Source: Enoplosus armatus (lineage: Eukaryota; Chordata; Actinopteri; Centrarchiformes; Enoplosidae). From it: a stretch of DNA of 64,000 nucleotides. Location of the stretch: the NCBI RefSeq assembly GCF_043641665.1, contig NC_092181.1, positions 13,549,963-13,613,962 of the forward strand, written 5' to 3'. Shown here piece after piece: positions 39,985-52,800 of the stretch. Both the position numbers and the translations under genes were made by a program. Every line of letters begins with the position of its first letter. Within the stretch, counting starts at the first letter, position 1. The notes beneath the pieces were generated by a model that saw only the letters and a list, made by a program, of their open reading frames with translations, was not told where the DNA came from and did not search any database.

Positions 39985-40250
39985 GCACATATTGTTTATA
40001 TTCTTTATACTGTGAACATTTGCACACTCTGGTCAATATTCCATCCTCTTCGTTTTAAACACTGTACAGCTCTTTTCTTTTTAAAAACAGATATATTTGA
40101 CATATTTTTAATTGTAAATTTCTATTAGATATTTAAGTTTCTTGACTTGCAGTACTTGTATTGAGACCGTTATACATCAAAATACCAAGGAAAACTCCTT
40201 GTGTATTGAAAACCTACTTGGCAAACCACTGGATTCTGATTCTGATTCTG
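39985..40250 (+). mobile_element. Retroposon 3' part with (TTCTGA)n tail
   Basis: The sequence after the AG tract is T-rich and ends 'GGATTCTGATTCTGATTCTGA' type, here at about 40230-40250. These tandem TTCTGA units form the 3' terminus of a fish non-LTR retroposon group. The same tail type occurs in reverse at about 16152. No coding potential remains. Confidence 0.5.
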
Positions 40251-40347
40251 AGCATCTGTGTGTGTGCCTGCATGCGTGTGTAAATGAATATTTATGTGTC
40301 TGCATGCACTTTAGTCCAAGTGAAAATGATTGACTGCTTGCCTGCAT

Positions 40348-40368
40348 GTGTGTGTGTGTGTGTGTGTT
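40348..40368. repeat. (GT)n microsatellite
   Basis: About ten GT units. Confidence 0.9.
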
Positions 40369-42659
40369 CATGGAGTTCTGTGTGTTACTGAATTATGGCT
40401 ATAACAGCGACTGTAATTGACCCTCCATGATCCAGACCTGGCCTCTGTGAAACATTTAGTCCAAAACAGAGTGCAATGTCTCTCTGGGGACTGAGAGGTG
40501 TTAACTCCATGACAAACTGGACTCTGTTTCACTCCACGTGATCCAACTTTTCATTGCAGCTATAAATTGTCTTTATTTCAACAGTATATTTCACAATGAA
40601 TGATTAGCCTGTAGAAAATGTCATGTCTGTGGTCACGGCTGTTTGCTTTTACATTTACAGGTAATTTTCATTTAATCAAAAGGAATTGCTGAGGTGTACA
40701 CACACACTACCCCACTCAGTCGTACCTAATGCATGATCTAGTACCAACATTTCGCAAACTGTCAGGTCACACTGTAGTCAATGTTAAGTCCAGATTCTCT
40801 AAACCAACACAAACACAAAGGATCTGGTCCTTGTTTGTCTACTTGGCCAAAGTGATCATCTATGTTTCACAAAGTCTCTTGTTTGCATCTGTCACAGTCT
40901 TTAAAAACTTCTTTCACGTCATACAACAGCTACAATCAAAAGGACAGACACAAAAGATTGAGTAAAAAGTAAAATGTTCACTGGAGGAATTCATACTCAC
41001 ACACTAAAAGGGTGAGATGTTTACTCACTTTCTATTTTTAAATGAAGTGCTTTAAAAGACGTCTTTAAAGGACGTACAAAACAATAATGAAACTTGCATT
41101 CCATGTATGGGTGTACATGCTCTTGACTTTCTTTTCTTTAGCTACGTTTGAAGTCTTGTTGCCCCTACAACTTCCACAAAAAGCATCCCTCTGGTATCAG
41201 ACACGTCAGAGACATCTCTGCTTGTCCTGGCTTACTTCACTTCCTCTTTCTTCTTCATCATGCATGTTCTCCCTTTCCACTCCTGTCTCTCACATGAACC
41301 CCCATCCCTCATCCACTTCATGACCAAAACAAAACACAAGCACAACTCTTTTTTTTTTTTAATCAGACAGACGTGTCTACAGAATAGCCAGTCTAAACAG
41401 TGTTATCAGTGCTGCTTTCAGACTGAAATGGCCCAAAACAGCATGGAAGCATATTTTGTGTGTGGCTCAAACACTGTCTTATTGTTGTACAACTTGACGG
41501 CAGCCAACAGTGTATGTGCCTAAAACTGTGTGTCCCTACTTTTCCAAGAAGACTTCGTGACAGCGGTTTCAGAGGTTTTGAAATTATTTGCTATTTGTCT
41601 AATCAAAAGCCAACACAGTCCTCGGGAACACATTCAAAATCCATTGTGTGATTTTAAGAGAAAAGAACAACCCTGTATCATCGAGCTTTTGAAATTGCCA
41701 CATCTGTTCCTAACCATTAGTTTCATATTAATTATAGTGATGTATGGTAAATGGTTTATTTTGTTTCCAAAGGGTATGTGGATCTTATATGTGGTGCATA
41801 TTTCTTTGCATATGTGTGTGGTTTGTGTGTGTGTGTATTGTAGATGTTGGGGTTGTCGTCTGCTGCCTGGGTGTTGTTATAATCTGGAGCTCATGGGCAT
41901 TATTGTTGCACAGCAGAGATAACAAGAGACAACTCAGGACGTGGTGTAGGCCAGTCTCGGATGTGTCACTCATTGTTGTCTTTGTCCTCATGATGTAAAT
42001 CTTGAATCTATGAGCAGTTTTCATTTAAACTACTCATTACTGCAGCTTTCTGTGGATTATCCAAAATAAAAGAAAGATACATATGTTGCTGTTGAAATTT
42101 TAAAATGCAGCTTTAATGCTGCGAGCACCACAAATCAAATTCTCCATTGTATTAGGGTGAGGGCAGAAAACACAGAGGCTCAAAATCTCAAAACCTGGAC
42201 AAATGAATCCAAAGCTAAACCACTAGAGTTAAGTGAGATCATTTGGTTTGTAATTTGGGTGAACCGAAACCAACCCTTTAAGAGGTTATGTGAAATCTCA
42301 AGTTAAATAATTTCTGACAGCCTAATGTGGGGAAATTCCTACACATGGGAATGCCATGTGTGTCGCTTGATGTATGCAGGTCATTTTCAGCTCTGAATTA
42401 GTTTCTCCTCTCTGGATTTAGATTGTCTCAATGTGTTGAATTCATTTTAAATACTGTGCTTTAAATTCTTTAAAAACTCGACAGACAATAAAGGCACTTC
42501 CTGTGAACTGACCAGTTTTGCAATGGTTTGGAGAATCCCAACATGTGTGAAGCCATATAAGTTCTGCATACAAACAGCTCCTCCTCCGTTTGTTTTGCAG
42601 CCTTGAAATGAACCGACAGAGCTTGAACGAGTTTCAGAGTCTTCTGTGCTTCAGATTTA

Positions 42660-42677
42660 ATCTCTCTCTCTCTCTCT
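42660..42677. repeat. (TC)n microsatellite
   Basis: About nine TC units. Confidence 0.9.
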
Positions 42678-43317
42678 GATGTTGGTGTTCGTACCGAGAG
42701 CTTTGCTGCAGTTGAAGACATGTGAGAAGATTAGTCTCTCCAAGCTGTAAGAGAGCTGTGATGATTTAAGATTTAAGCAACGCTTAAGCAAACTCAAACA
42801 AAGCCTTCATTCTTTTTACATCTCAGGGTTTACGCAGCAGTCCGGAGGAGGATTATGATGGGACAGATTTATGAGGAGATGGATCGGAGAGCGTGCAAGA
42901 GAAGAAGAGAAAAGTGCCAACTGGGTCAAATCAAAATCAGGAATAGTCATCTATTTCAAATTGGCACCAAACTCTCATTACATTGTTCTTTCAGACCAGA
43001 CGTGTCCAGTAAAAAAAAGATGTTACAGTAAACGAGGTAGAACAGCCAAAGCTTTCATTCATGTGAGATGATAATTTGTTAAGTAAATGAACATTACAGG
43101 GGCCGTCATATTGGTAAGAATGTGCTCACTTTGTGGAAATGATTAATGGTCTGCATGATTTTCATTATAGAAATGAAGGCACACACACACACATAGAACT
43201 GCCTTCCACCAACTTTTCTGTCACTTTTACTCACTGCACCCGTCCATTTCATTACTTATTCCTTCACTTTATCTCCTACCAGTGGCCATGTTGCACCCCT
43301 TCTCCTGCGTGTCCACA

Positions 43318-43318
<1 letters not shown>

Positions 43319-43383
<65 letters not shown>
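43319..43383. repeat. (CA)n microsatellite, longest in window
   Basis: About 32 uninterrupted CA units. It is the longest dinucleotide tract here and likely to be highly polymorphic. Confidence 0.97.
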
Positions 43384-43385
<2 letters not shown>

Positions 43386-43955
43386 TTACACCAGGACAGG
43401 GAGGTGATGATAAAGGCTTGGCAGGTGGCAGTTGAACGGTCTGGTGTGGTTGTTTCTAAAAAAAAAGGGGCAGCTGTGAGCAGTGTCGCCTCAGCCAGGA
43501 TGGTGTATCTGCACTGGGCATCACAGCAGCTCCTGTCAGCACGCTGTGTGAATTATTACTGTGGGGTTTCCTGTTGACATGGTCACAGACACACACATAC
43601 GTATGAAACATACACTGCAAATTAAACCAGGAGGGCTTTTTGAGTCACATGTGCTTTTTAATCACCTCTTTATCACCTTATAGTAAAGTGGATCCTCATA
43701 GACATACAGTACTGTCTTTAAGGTCCCCTCATAAAGGAGCAGCACCAAAACCAGACACTTCAGGGGGTGACGTGGTGTGAACAGGTGTGTCAGACGCTGT
43801 GTGCGTCTACCACTGTGACATCGAGCCAGTGCACGATACAGGTTTAGTCATACGCATTCCAAGACATGATCACTCACACCCACGCAGCACGCATCTAAAC
43901 AAGTAGTCAGACGCAGACAGACATGAAACAGAAATGAGCATACAAACCCCTGTCT

Positions 43956-43974
43956 CACACACACACACACACAC
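43956..43974. repeat. (AC)n microsatellite
   Basis: About nine AC units. Confidence 0.88.
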
Positions 43975-44112
43975 ATACATAGATACACGGGGTCCTTTAA
44001 TTATCCTGAGACACTTATCTCATCCTTTCTCTCAAGTCTATAAGGCAGCACCTGGTCACATTACTTCATAAAGACTAAAATAAATCTGCACATGAAAACA
44101 AGCAGTCAGACT

Positions 44113-44165
44113 CTTGTCAAGTCATGTCAATTTATTTATAGGTCACATTTAAAAAGATCATGTGC
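44113..44165 (-). mobile_element. Element tail 'GTCAAGTCATGTCAATTTAT' (reverse)
   Basis: This is the reverse-orientation form of the TTGAC-type tail seen near 28.8 kb: TCAAGTCATGTCAATTTATTTATA. Only the end is recognisable. Confidence 0.45.
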
Positions 44166-44455
44166 TGAGAATACAGACAAATCAAAAGTGTAATGAAAAG
44201 AAATAGATAAATAAGGAACTAGCTAACTTTAATAAACAATGTTGTAAACACAGGCAAACAAGGAGATGAGAAAAATAACAGAGAAGACGATGACTGTATC
44301 TTTACTGGAAGTTTAGCCACAGAGAGTGTCTGCCAAGTCTATGGTTGCACAGTCATTTGACCAAAATCCATTTAGTAATTTGGTTTTTAATCAAAGTTGC
44401 TGCATAGATTGGGATTTTATTTATCATAGTCAGGGGCGTTTAGATGAAAGGGGAT

Positions 44456-44473
44456 GGGGGGGGGGGGGGGGGG
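44456..44473. repeat. Poly(G) tract
   Basis: 18 uninterrupted G, preceded by GGGGAT. It is prone to quadruplex formation and to sequencing or assembly length error. Confidence 0.93.
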
Positions 44474-46242
44474 TGGACATGGAAGATATACAGTTTAGAC
44501 AAGTTTAATAGTAACCCACCAGTCTGTGGAAATTCCCTGCATGGAAAGAATTCATTACAAATTACTCTTTCACTTTCCTCGAGGCATTTCCTTGCATAAA
44601 GTACTAGAGTTTCTCTTTGTGACGCAGCTGCAGGTTTATGGAGCCCCAAAATATAGTAAAAGGTTATCAGACAGGTCAAAATATATAAAAAATATGAGTT
44701 TACTTTATTAATTTACTCTATTTATCTTTCACTACCTATTTTTTTTTATCTTGGCACACATTCAGTCTTTTATCTATTTCCTATTTTCCTCACCACGTTT
44801 CCAATTTCCCTGTGCTTACACTGTATAATAATGAAACATGTGTGCCCATCCATGTCCAGTGTTTTTTTTGTGTCCAGGGAGCAATCAAGAGGGCTGTGTT
44901 GCTAGCTAGCTTAACCAAAAAACGCTGGTAGCTAAACAAACTGAGGACCGGCCTTTACAGCTAGCTACCCAGCTGATGTATAAAATTACATCAGGCAGTG
45001 CCACATACTGTGCTGCATACTGCTGTAAGGTCACTGTATAAACCCAACAGCTAAAGCTTTTTATCTGGCCAGCTAAAACAAGTTAACTAGCTGGCAAAAC
45101 TTGGAAGACATCATAATATTATATATTGATGTATTCAGTTATATTTTTGATTTGTTGGATTCCCTTTAACTACATTTTCAGTTACATTGTCAGTTTAGGT
45201 CCTCCATATAGGCCAAGTTCAGGTTTGGTGTAAATTAGATTTTGTTTCACACATACAGGCAGCAGATGAATGTCATAACTAAAGCAGAGGCGTTTGGTCC
45301 AGCAGCGTGGCATCTTGGATCATGTTTCCTTCTTGTTGGCACTTTGCCACCTTAAACTCTCCCTCCTGGCCTTTCCTGTGTTGCACATGTCGAATGTCAG
45401 TGGCCCACAGAAGTGGTGGGCTGTCAGTCAAACTCATCTAGCACAGTATGAAGAGACACAAGCAGATGTTTTTTGAAAGCTGCATTTTTTTTCATTAAGC
45501 TCTTTTTTCGCTGATGTAAGTTTTTCCCCTCACAGAAAATGAATAGTTTGTGCCTTTTGGTTTGGGTTGCCTCTACCCGAGAGGTCAGCTTTGCCATCTG
45601 TGTACAATATGAAGACATGCTTGAGCCACAATACCAGACATGCAAGCAGAAGCAGCGTGAAAAAGACAGATGAAAAACATGATGTGTTAGCAGGTTCATT
45701 CTGTGAGCTCGTACAACAGCTACAATAAAAAGTCCATGTGTGAGAAATGGAGCTGAAATTCTTCTGTAAACTCCTCTTAATGATTCACATGAAACCGCAG
45801 AACAGGAGGATATGCCAGTTACGCATACTGCACTCCCTCATGACTCTATGACGCCCACCGTGCCAATAATTACTCTTGTTCTCTTCCCAACTCCCATTTC
45901 CACCATGTGTTTCATGTTGCTATGTTGAAAGGCCTTCGATGGAAAGCCCCATTTAAGGAGCAGGACTCACCATAAAAAAGTTATGTTCAAACACTGGTAT
46001 CTCTTTCTCTCTTTTCTCCCTGTCCTTCTTTCTTCTCTTCCTCACTTGATGAATGGAGTGTGGCGCTTTGCCCATCTCCCCCAGACCCATCTTTAAGTCT
46101 GTGTAAAGCAGATACCATCTACAACTCCATGAGCCCGAGAAGATCATCCATCACTGTTATCAACAAAGGCTCATTCAGACCTCCTTCATCGACATCTACA
46201 GGGGTCCATCTGTCCTCCCACACTCCCACACTGGTAGTAAAA

Positions 46243-46263
46243 TGTGTGTGTGTGTGTGTGTGT
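46243..46263. repeat. (TG)n microsatellite
   Basis: About ten TG units, just after the candidate exon at 46108-46230. Confidence 0.93.
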
Positions 46264-48316
46264 ATATGTGTCCCCTCCACACTCAACAGCATGCTTGCTC
46301 CTTATCTATCCCTGCAGGTTTCCATCACCTATCAGCTGATCTAACTCATGTCGCAGACACTTGGAAACAGGGAAGAATTTTCTGGACCACTAATGCTGAG
46401 TTGTTGCTTTCATGAAATTTAGTTGGAGAATAAAAGGAATTGGAGAATTTGTGTGTATTATTGTTCTGGCAAGTGTTCGTGTGAATGTTTTTGTGCATGT
46501 TCAGTTCAGCGGGTTTTGTCTGTGTGAGGTAAATCACTCTGTTCCTGGGTAGAAAGCCCGGCGGGCCGCACCCACAGACCACACTCTCCTCTGGCTGGCT
46601 CACACTCTTACCAGGGTACAGGCCAGTTGGAGTCCATACATCTTGGCTTCCTGTGTTTTCTCTCAAACTAACCTACCCTCATTGTTTCTCTCTGACATGT
46701 GCTTTGGCAAGCCCCCCCCCCACACACTTTAAAAAACGTGAACGCCCAGTCCCAAGAAAGGGAGTAAAGGAAGGAAGGAGAGAGGAAGAAGAGGGGGAGC
46801 AGTAAGAAACAGAAAAATTGAGAGATTGAGAAAGGAAGAGTGGGCCTCAATTTCTGTGACGCCTAGCACTCGCCAACCCCAAACCCACAAAGAATGAGAT
46901 TTGGAGGAGAAAGCAAGGAAGGGATGAAGAGGAGGCGGGAGAGTAGAGGGGCTTATGAAAATGGCCGTGGGTGAAGGCAATCTTTAATAAGGAGAGAGCC
47001 TTGGGTTTCTGCGGTGGCTGGTAATGGCTCCAGTTGTCTAGGAGGAGGACTGAACAACACAGTTTGTTTATCCAGAGTAGTGGGACTTGCTAGCTTTACA
47101 GCTTCCATCGTTAGCATCTATGATGACAGCATGGATTGGCTCACTGGTCTTTGCTTGTCTCACTGCAACAGTCAGTTATCCACCGCACAGATTCAGAGCA
47201 ATCTGAATTAGTGGTTCCCAAATTCCCAACAAGATAAAATCCACAGTCGTGCTCTGTGTAAAAATAAAAGACTGGTTGCACCAGACAGCGGCACAGCAAA
47301 GTTGGGGTGCTGCTACTCGCATGGTTGGTGAACTTATGTAGCTGGCACTTCTAACATGTTAGCCTGCTGGGAAAATACTAGCACAAATCAGTCACAATAG
47401 CTCCACAGTTCAAAAGCTATGGATCTCTTGTAAGATCTAGCTAACTAGCAAACTGACTGTTAGAAACTTGCTAATGGCACAACAATTTCACACAGTTAAT
47501 TCAAGAGACTCATTGTTGCTTATTGTGAGGGTGCCCTGTAGACTTGTCTGCACACTCACACAAATTAATTTTGTTACCATCTTCCTTTATTTGACAAGAC
47601 AGGCCAAGGAACATAATTCAAGAAAAGTTTGTCATACCGCAGGGGTTGCTAATTAGTAGCTATTGGTAAGACTAGTGGAACCAGTTATGCAGTGATGGTG
47701 GTTGGACAACTGAGCGGGCCAGGGCATCCAGAAGATGCTGCCTATCAAGCCACTTGGGTAGTTTAACCTGAGCAGATACAACGTAGATATAACGCCGGGT
47801 GAAGCCGCTGCTCTTTGCTTGGGTGAGTGTAGGATTTAAAGGCAGCTTAAAGGTAGGTACGGTCAGGACTAGAGAATGGTGTCGCCTGTCATGGGGCCCA
47901 GTAGATATACAACAACACAGCCTCATACCCACTGCAGGGCCTAGTGATGGGTCCAAACATCATAGAACATGAATACTGGGCTTCCACTGAAATGCTCACC
48001 CGACTTTTGGCACATTTTAATGTGTACCAATACTGTAACTAGCTGAACTTTAATAATTTCTAACTAGGAATTGAAGGTATCGCTTCACAACCAGTATCAA
48101 CAGGAGAAAATGATTACAGCAACCTTTTAACTCAAATATGTTGTTTTATGTATATATAAAATATTAATAACCTTTCAAGTTACAACTGAAATCTTTTGAA
48201 ATTGGCCTCTTAGACAAAAGCTTAATTCAATAAGAGAAAGATCTTTTAGTTTGCCAAGCTAACCATGACCAGAGCCTCAAGAACAGTAACTTACTCTGCA
48301 GGAAGAATGTGGGGAA

Positions 48317-48337
48317 TCTCTCTCTCTCTCTCTCTCT
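48317..48337. repeat. (TC)n microsatellite
   Basis: About ten TC units. Confidence 0.92.
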
Positions 48338-49403
48338 GAAGGGTTCATTAGCGGAGGATGTGGCATCACCTCACTTGTCTGTCGACCAGCATGTTATATA
48401 CTTGACAATAATTCCATGTCATTAAAGCGGCACCAAACAGTTTTGTATTACTTAGAGTGCTGTTAATGTAAACCAAGGATCTTGTGACACCATTAATAGT
48501 GTCATTTCCTTGTTGAATGTCAGTCACAGTCAAAGGTCATTAATTACTTTGTCTTCAAAATGTTGCTTACTCTTGCAGGGAGTGAAAAGAAACACTTTGA
48601 GGGAGTTGATGTTGGGAATGAGGCTTGTCGTCAGTCTAAATCATTTGCTGTCTGCACTGTGTCAGTGTAACACTACTGGATGTGAGCTTACATGAAGTCT
48701 CTCTGGGCAGCCAAAACCTTTGGTTTTGTTGTTTTTCGCTGCTAACTTGCTCCGATGGTGTTTACACAAAGCCTGAGCATGTTTGTCTAAGCAGATAAAA
48801 GGTGTTTGTGGCGCTTTGAGAGACGGTGACACAGAGAGAAGATGATCACAAAGAGCACTGCCCTTGCTTTGTTTCAGTGAAACACACTGCATTCGGTTCT
48901 TCATCAAATTGGATGTGTTTTACGGTGAGTAAGCAGATGTGAGCCACATTAGCATCGTTAAGCACATGAGCTACCCCAATGACTGCGTCATTAAAAAACT
49001 CCCCAGACGCCACTTCTTCCAATTACCTACTATTCAAGCTATGATGTGGCACAACTCTGCTCTAGATTCAAGATCTGCTTAAAATTCAAGATTTATAGTT
49101 GAGTTGACTGCTTAAGGAGCAGTTAGCTCCAGAGATCAGAGCCACATAAACCAATACCACAAGAGAACACCACCAGTGTTAACTAAGCACAGATGAGAAG
49201 ATGGGCTCATAAAAACCACATTGCCTGACACAGGAGGAACTCCACATGGGCACTCTGTAGAGAAGGAGCCAGTGTCCCAGTGTCGGTTTGGACGTTAAAT
49301 TGTAGTATTTTTGTTACCTTCGTGTTTGCGACTTTTTCAACACTTAAGGGGTTTCAGGGAAATTAATATTGACTTTCAAATTGTTCTGAAGTGCTGCTAT
49401 TTG

Positions 49404-49881
49404 GTTTTCCTCAGTGACATAAAGTACATTTACATTAGTACAAATTTGAGGTAATGCTACATTACTTGAGTAGTTCCATGTTATGCTACTTTATAGAGTG
49501 TTTTTTACTACATTTATCTAACAGCTATAGTTAATAGTTTCGTACTCAGATTGAAACTTTACACACAAAACATATGATTAGCTTATAATGTATTATTAGT
49601 ATAATATAGTATGTAATACAGATTAAACTGCCCAACACTATATGAAATTGTTAGAATAAGCTCCTTCTTGACAAGCTACAACATTAAAGTACTGCTTACA
49701 TATTAATACCTCAATAATAATGATTAAATGAGATAATAATAGTGATCATTTTGCATAGTGAATACTTTTACTTTTCATACTTTAAGTACATTACTTACGT
49801 TACTTAACTAAAAACAGGACTTGTACTGGAGTATTTTTATTGTGTGGTATTGCTACTTTGACTTCCACCGCTGGTTTTCCT
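49404..49881 (-). mobile_element. Complete hAT-like MITE with 8-bp target duplication
   Basis: The element body is 49412-49873 (462 bp). It is flanked by a perfect direct repeat, GTTTTCCT, at 49404-49411 and 49874-49881; an 8-bp duplication is the rule for hAT transposases. The termini are CAGTGACATAAAGTA on the left and, read inward on the other strand, CAGCGGTGGAAGTCAAAGTA, so the inverted repeats are short and imperfect. The interior has the family's alternating 'AAGTACTTTAAGTA' modules and no coding capacity. It must have been mobilised in trans. Related partial copies are at 35690-36000 and 25345-25467. Confidence 0.85.
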
Positions 49882-52800
49882 TTCCAATTTTCCCACTGAG
49901 ATGGGTATGATGGAATAAATTACTATTAATAGCCCCTAATAGAGTTCACTTTAATTAAACGGCCAACACAGTACCCTGCAAAATCAGTTTTGGGTTGGAA
50001 GAAAGTTCAGCTCTTTACTATAAATTGTGTAAAATAGTGGCAGATTTTTTATTTGATTTTTCCAACCTTTCAGGCATGTGTCATTCATCTCTGTAAATAT
50101 TGAGACTCTGCCAGTTGATTTTCAGGCAAATAAAAATTAATGAAAATGAGGCAGGAAACAGCAGTTATGTAAAGTATTCATGCACACAATTTCAAGTTAT
50201 AACACATGGGCTTTGCTAAATCTCTTGTATGGTCCTTGACAGCTTTTTTTTTATCCATGTAGCAGTGATTGTTTGACAGTGCTGCTCTCCTCCCTCTCAG
50301 GTACTGACTCTTCTATTTTACATCCTGTCTTTTATTTTGATGAGCTGTCATCAGCCCTGAGGCTGAACTAACCAGCATGAGTAATGCCACCAAAACATGC
50401 TGAAGAAGCAAAATAGGCCGTGCAGGTGATTTGAAATATAAGGGGAGTCTGTCTGATGTGCTGTTGGCTTCACTGTTCTTACTGCTTTTCTCCACTATTG
50501 TTGTGGAGAGTTGCAACCCAGTTTAACCACAGAAAACCTCTGAAATATCCTTAACACCATCAAAAACCCAATTACAGACAGCGACACAAACAGAGTCATT
50601 ATATGTACTATAGCATATTGGTATTGTAAATTTAAGAATGATAAAATAGCATATAGCAGCTTTAACAATAATTTAATAATATTTACATTTAACATTCCTA
50701 TATACTGATTCTGCTTAATCCCAAAATATGTTCAGTGCCAATATTTATAGAAGTCACGCTTTCTACAATATTTGAACAACCAACTACCATATAGTTGAGG
50801 AAAGATCATGGTCATGGCAAATAAAATATGTATTTGGTCATGGTTTGGTTAAGGTTAGGCAACTAAAATACTTGGTTATGGTTAGAATAAGATCATGAAT
50901 AATGAATAAAAAGGCAAACATTAATTACAGATCTTTAACCAGACACAAACAGTCACCAGTCACACTACCTCATACAGTGAGGGGCAGAAACTTCCAATAT
51001 GGACGTAATTCCTGTGGATACTGGCCTGAATATACTACAAACTACATACCCAGTGTCTGAGCTGCTTTTTAAAGGTGGGTGTAATATAAGAGCCTTCACT
51101 AAATTGTATCAGAAGCTCAGCAGCAGCATTCTGCATCACTTATAAACAATCAAGTCATGATCCTGCGGAGGCAAGTAAAGTGAGAGATACGTTAATCCAA
51201 ACAGCATTAAAAAATCATGAATTATTCTCTACGTCTTGCCTGGAGATTCGGTAAACCTGTGTTTACAATAGGAAAATTGGAAAAGAGGAATCCTGAGTCA
51301 TGAGAGAAAGGTTTGAGCTTGATTCTACGTGAACTGGGACAGTGTTGACGATAATAACTTTCCCTTGAGAGTGTTCTCAAGCTGTCTGGTATGGACAAAG
51401 TTTACCGGCAGTGCAATCTACAACAGTAGCTTACATGCTGCTAATCAGAGGCCAATCTCTCTGTACAAACACTTTTACATTTGATGAAATCACTGTAGCA
51501 ACTTAGGTTGTGAGACAGGTTGTGAAAATCACATTGATAGAAGAGTCTCCCTTGATCAGCTCTGTCCTTGAACCACCCAGAGCTGTTTACATTTTACACT
51601 GCTAATGTGGCTTAATCACAGCATGCTCAGTTTCCCAGAACCAAGATATAATAACAGAATTATTGAGGTGTTATCATTTGGACAGCTCATAGGTCATGAT
51701 TGCTCAGGAGGATTTGGCATAAAAAGGCTGTCTGATTAAATGCAGCCCAAAAGGTTCAGAGCTGGTAAAAATAGAGCTCCTTTTAAGGTATTTAAAATCA
51801 CCAGGGACGAATGTCATCCTTCTCTTCTGACAGGAAACACGTCTCCTCATCTCCCCTGTTGTCTCCTGAGAGGCTTTTTTCACTGCCGGGGAGAACATCT
51901 GGAGTCGGTCACTCCACCGCTGGCTCGTGAGAGCAGCTCCTAATGGAACATGTGAATGTGTTATAAGATCCGGCTCGAACAGCTGCTATTAGCTCAATTA
52001 CACATTTGGCTGGAGAGCGGCAACGTGCTAACTCTTCACGCATTCTAGTTTAATTGCGTGAACTGATGTTAATGCAGCCCTTAAGAGCCAAAGCAGAAGG
52101 TCACAGAGGAAAACAAGTGGTCACATTTGAAAACAAAAACTCTGACGCGGAGACCTGAGACTTGGATGAAGGGTTTAACATGAGTGGGTGGGATGCTCAA
52201 GAAGGAATGAGGTAAATGTAAAGAATGAAAACAAGCTCTCGGGCATCACCATTAAGAGCCTAAGGTCAATGTTGAAAGATACTTTTGCTGAACTTTGTTT
52301 CCTGGGAATATTTGGGGGTTTTTTGGAAACCATGACGCAATATTACAGCCACACATACAGAAAAAACATACCTAAACACAAATACACATGCTCCTAAGTG
52401 GGGTAAAGGTCTCACAGAAAACCTTCTCACCCTTCAGTTTCCAGTAGAAGCTTTTAAGGTCACTCATGGTGAAGCATATATCTTAATAAAGAAGTTAAGA
52501 GTCATCAGAAAACCATATCTGCTATTAGGGAGTGCTTGAACGAGAACCAAAATAAACAAGTAGTCCCAATTGGAAAAATATGCAAACATGGCCTGGAGAT
52601 GTAATCTGCTTTGTTCACTTAATCACTCTTTCATGTCCCGCTGGCATGACATGCATGCCTAGAAGGAGTAATAACATATGAGATGGACCAATAGCCAGTG
52701 AATTAATGTGTTTCGAGCCTATGTTTGAATATGTGATTCTTACAATCGTTTTCTGCAGCATTTGAACTGAGAGAGACAAATGTGATGATAGCGTTTGGTG

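Noticed and set aside
39723..40058. 111-codon frame through the AG repeat
   Set aside because: Half of it is the translated (AG)n tract and retroposon tail; only the first part is kept, as a weak exon candidate.
47672..47956. 94-codon minus-strand frame
   Set aside because: Reads somewhat protein-like (RRYIYVVSAQVKLPKWLDRQ), but there is no family match or splice signal that I can defend; it may be an old element fragment.
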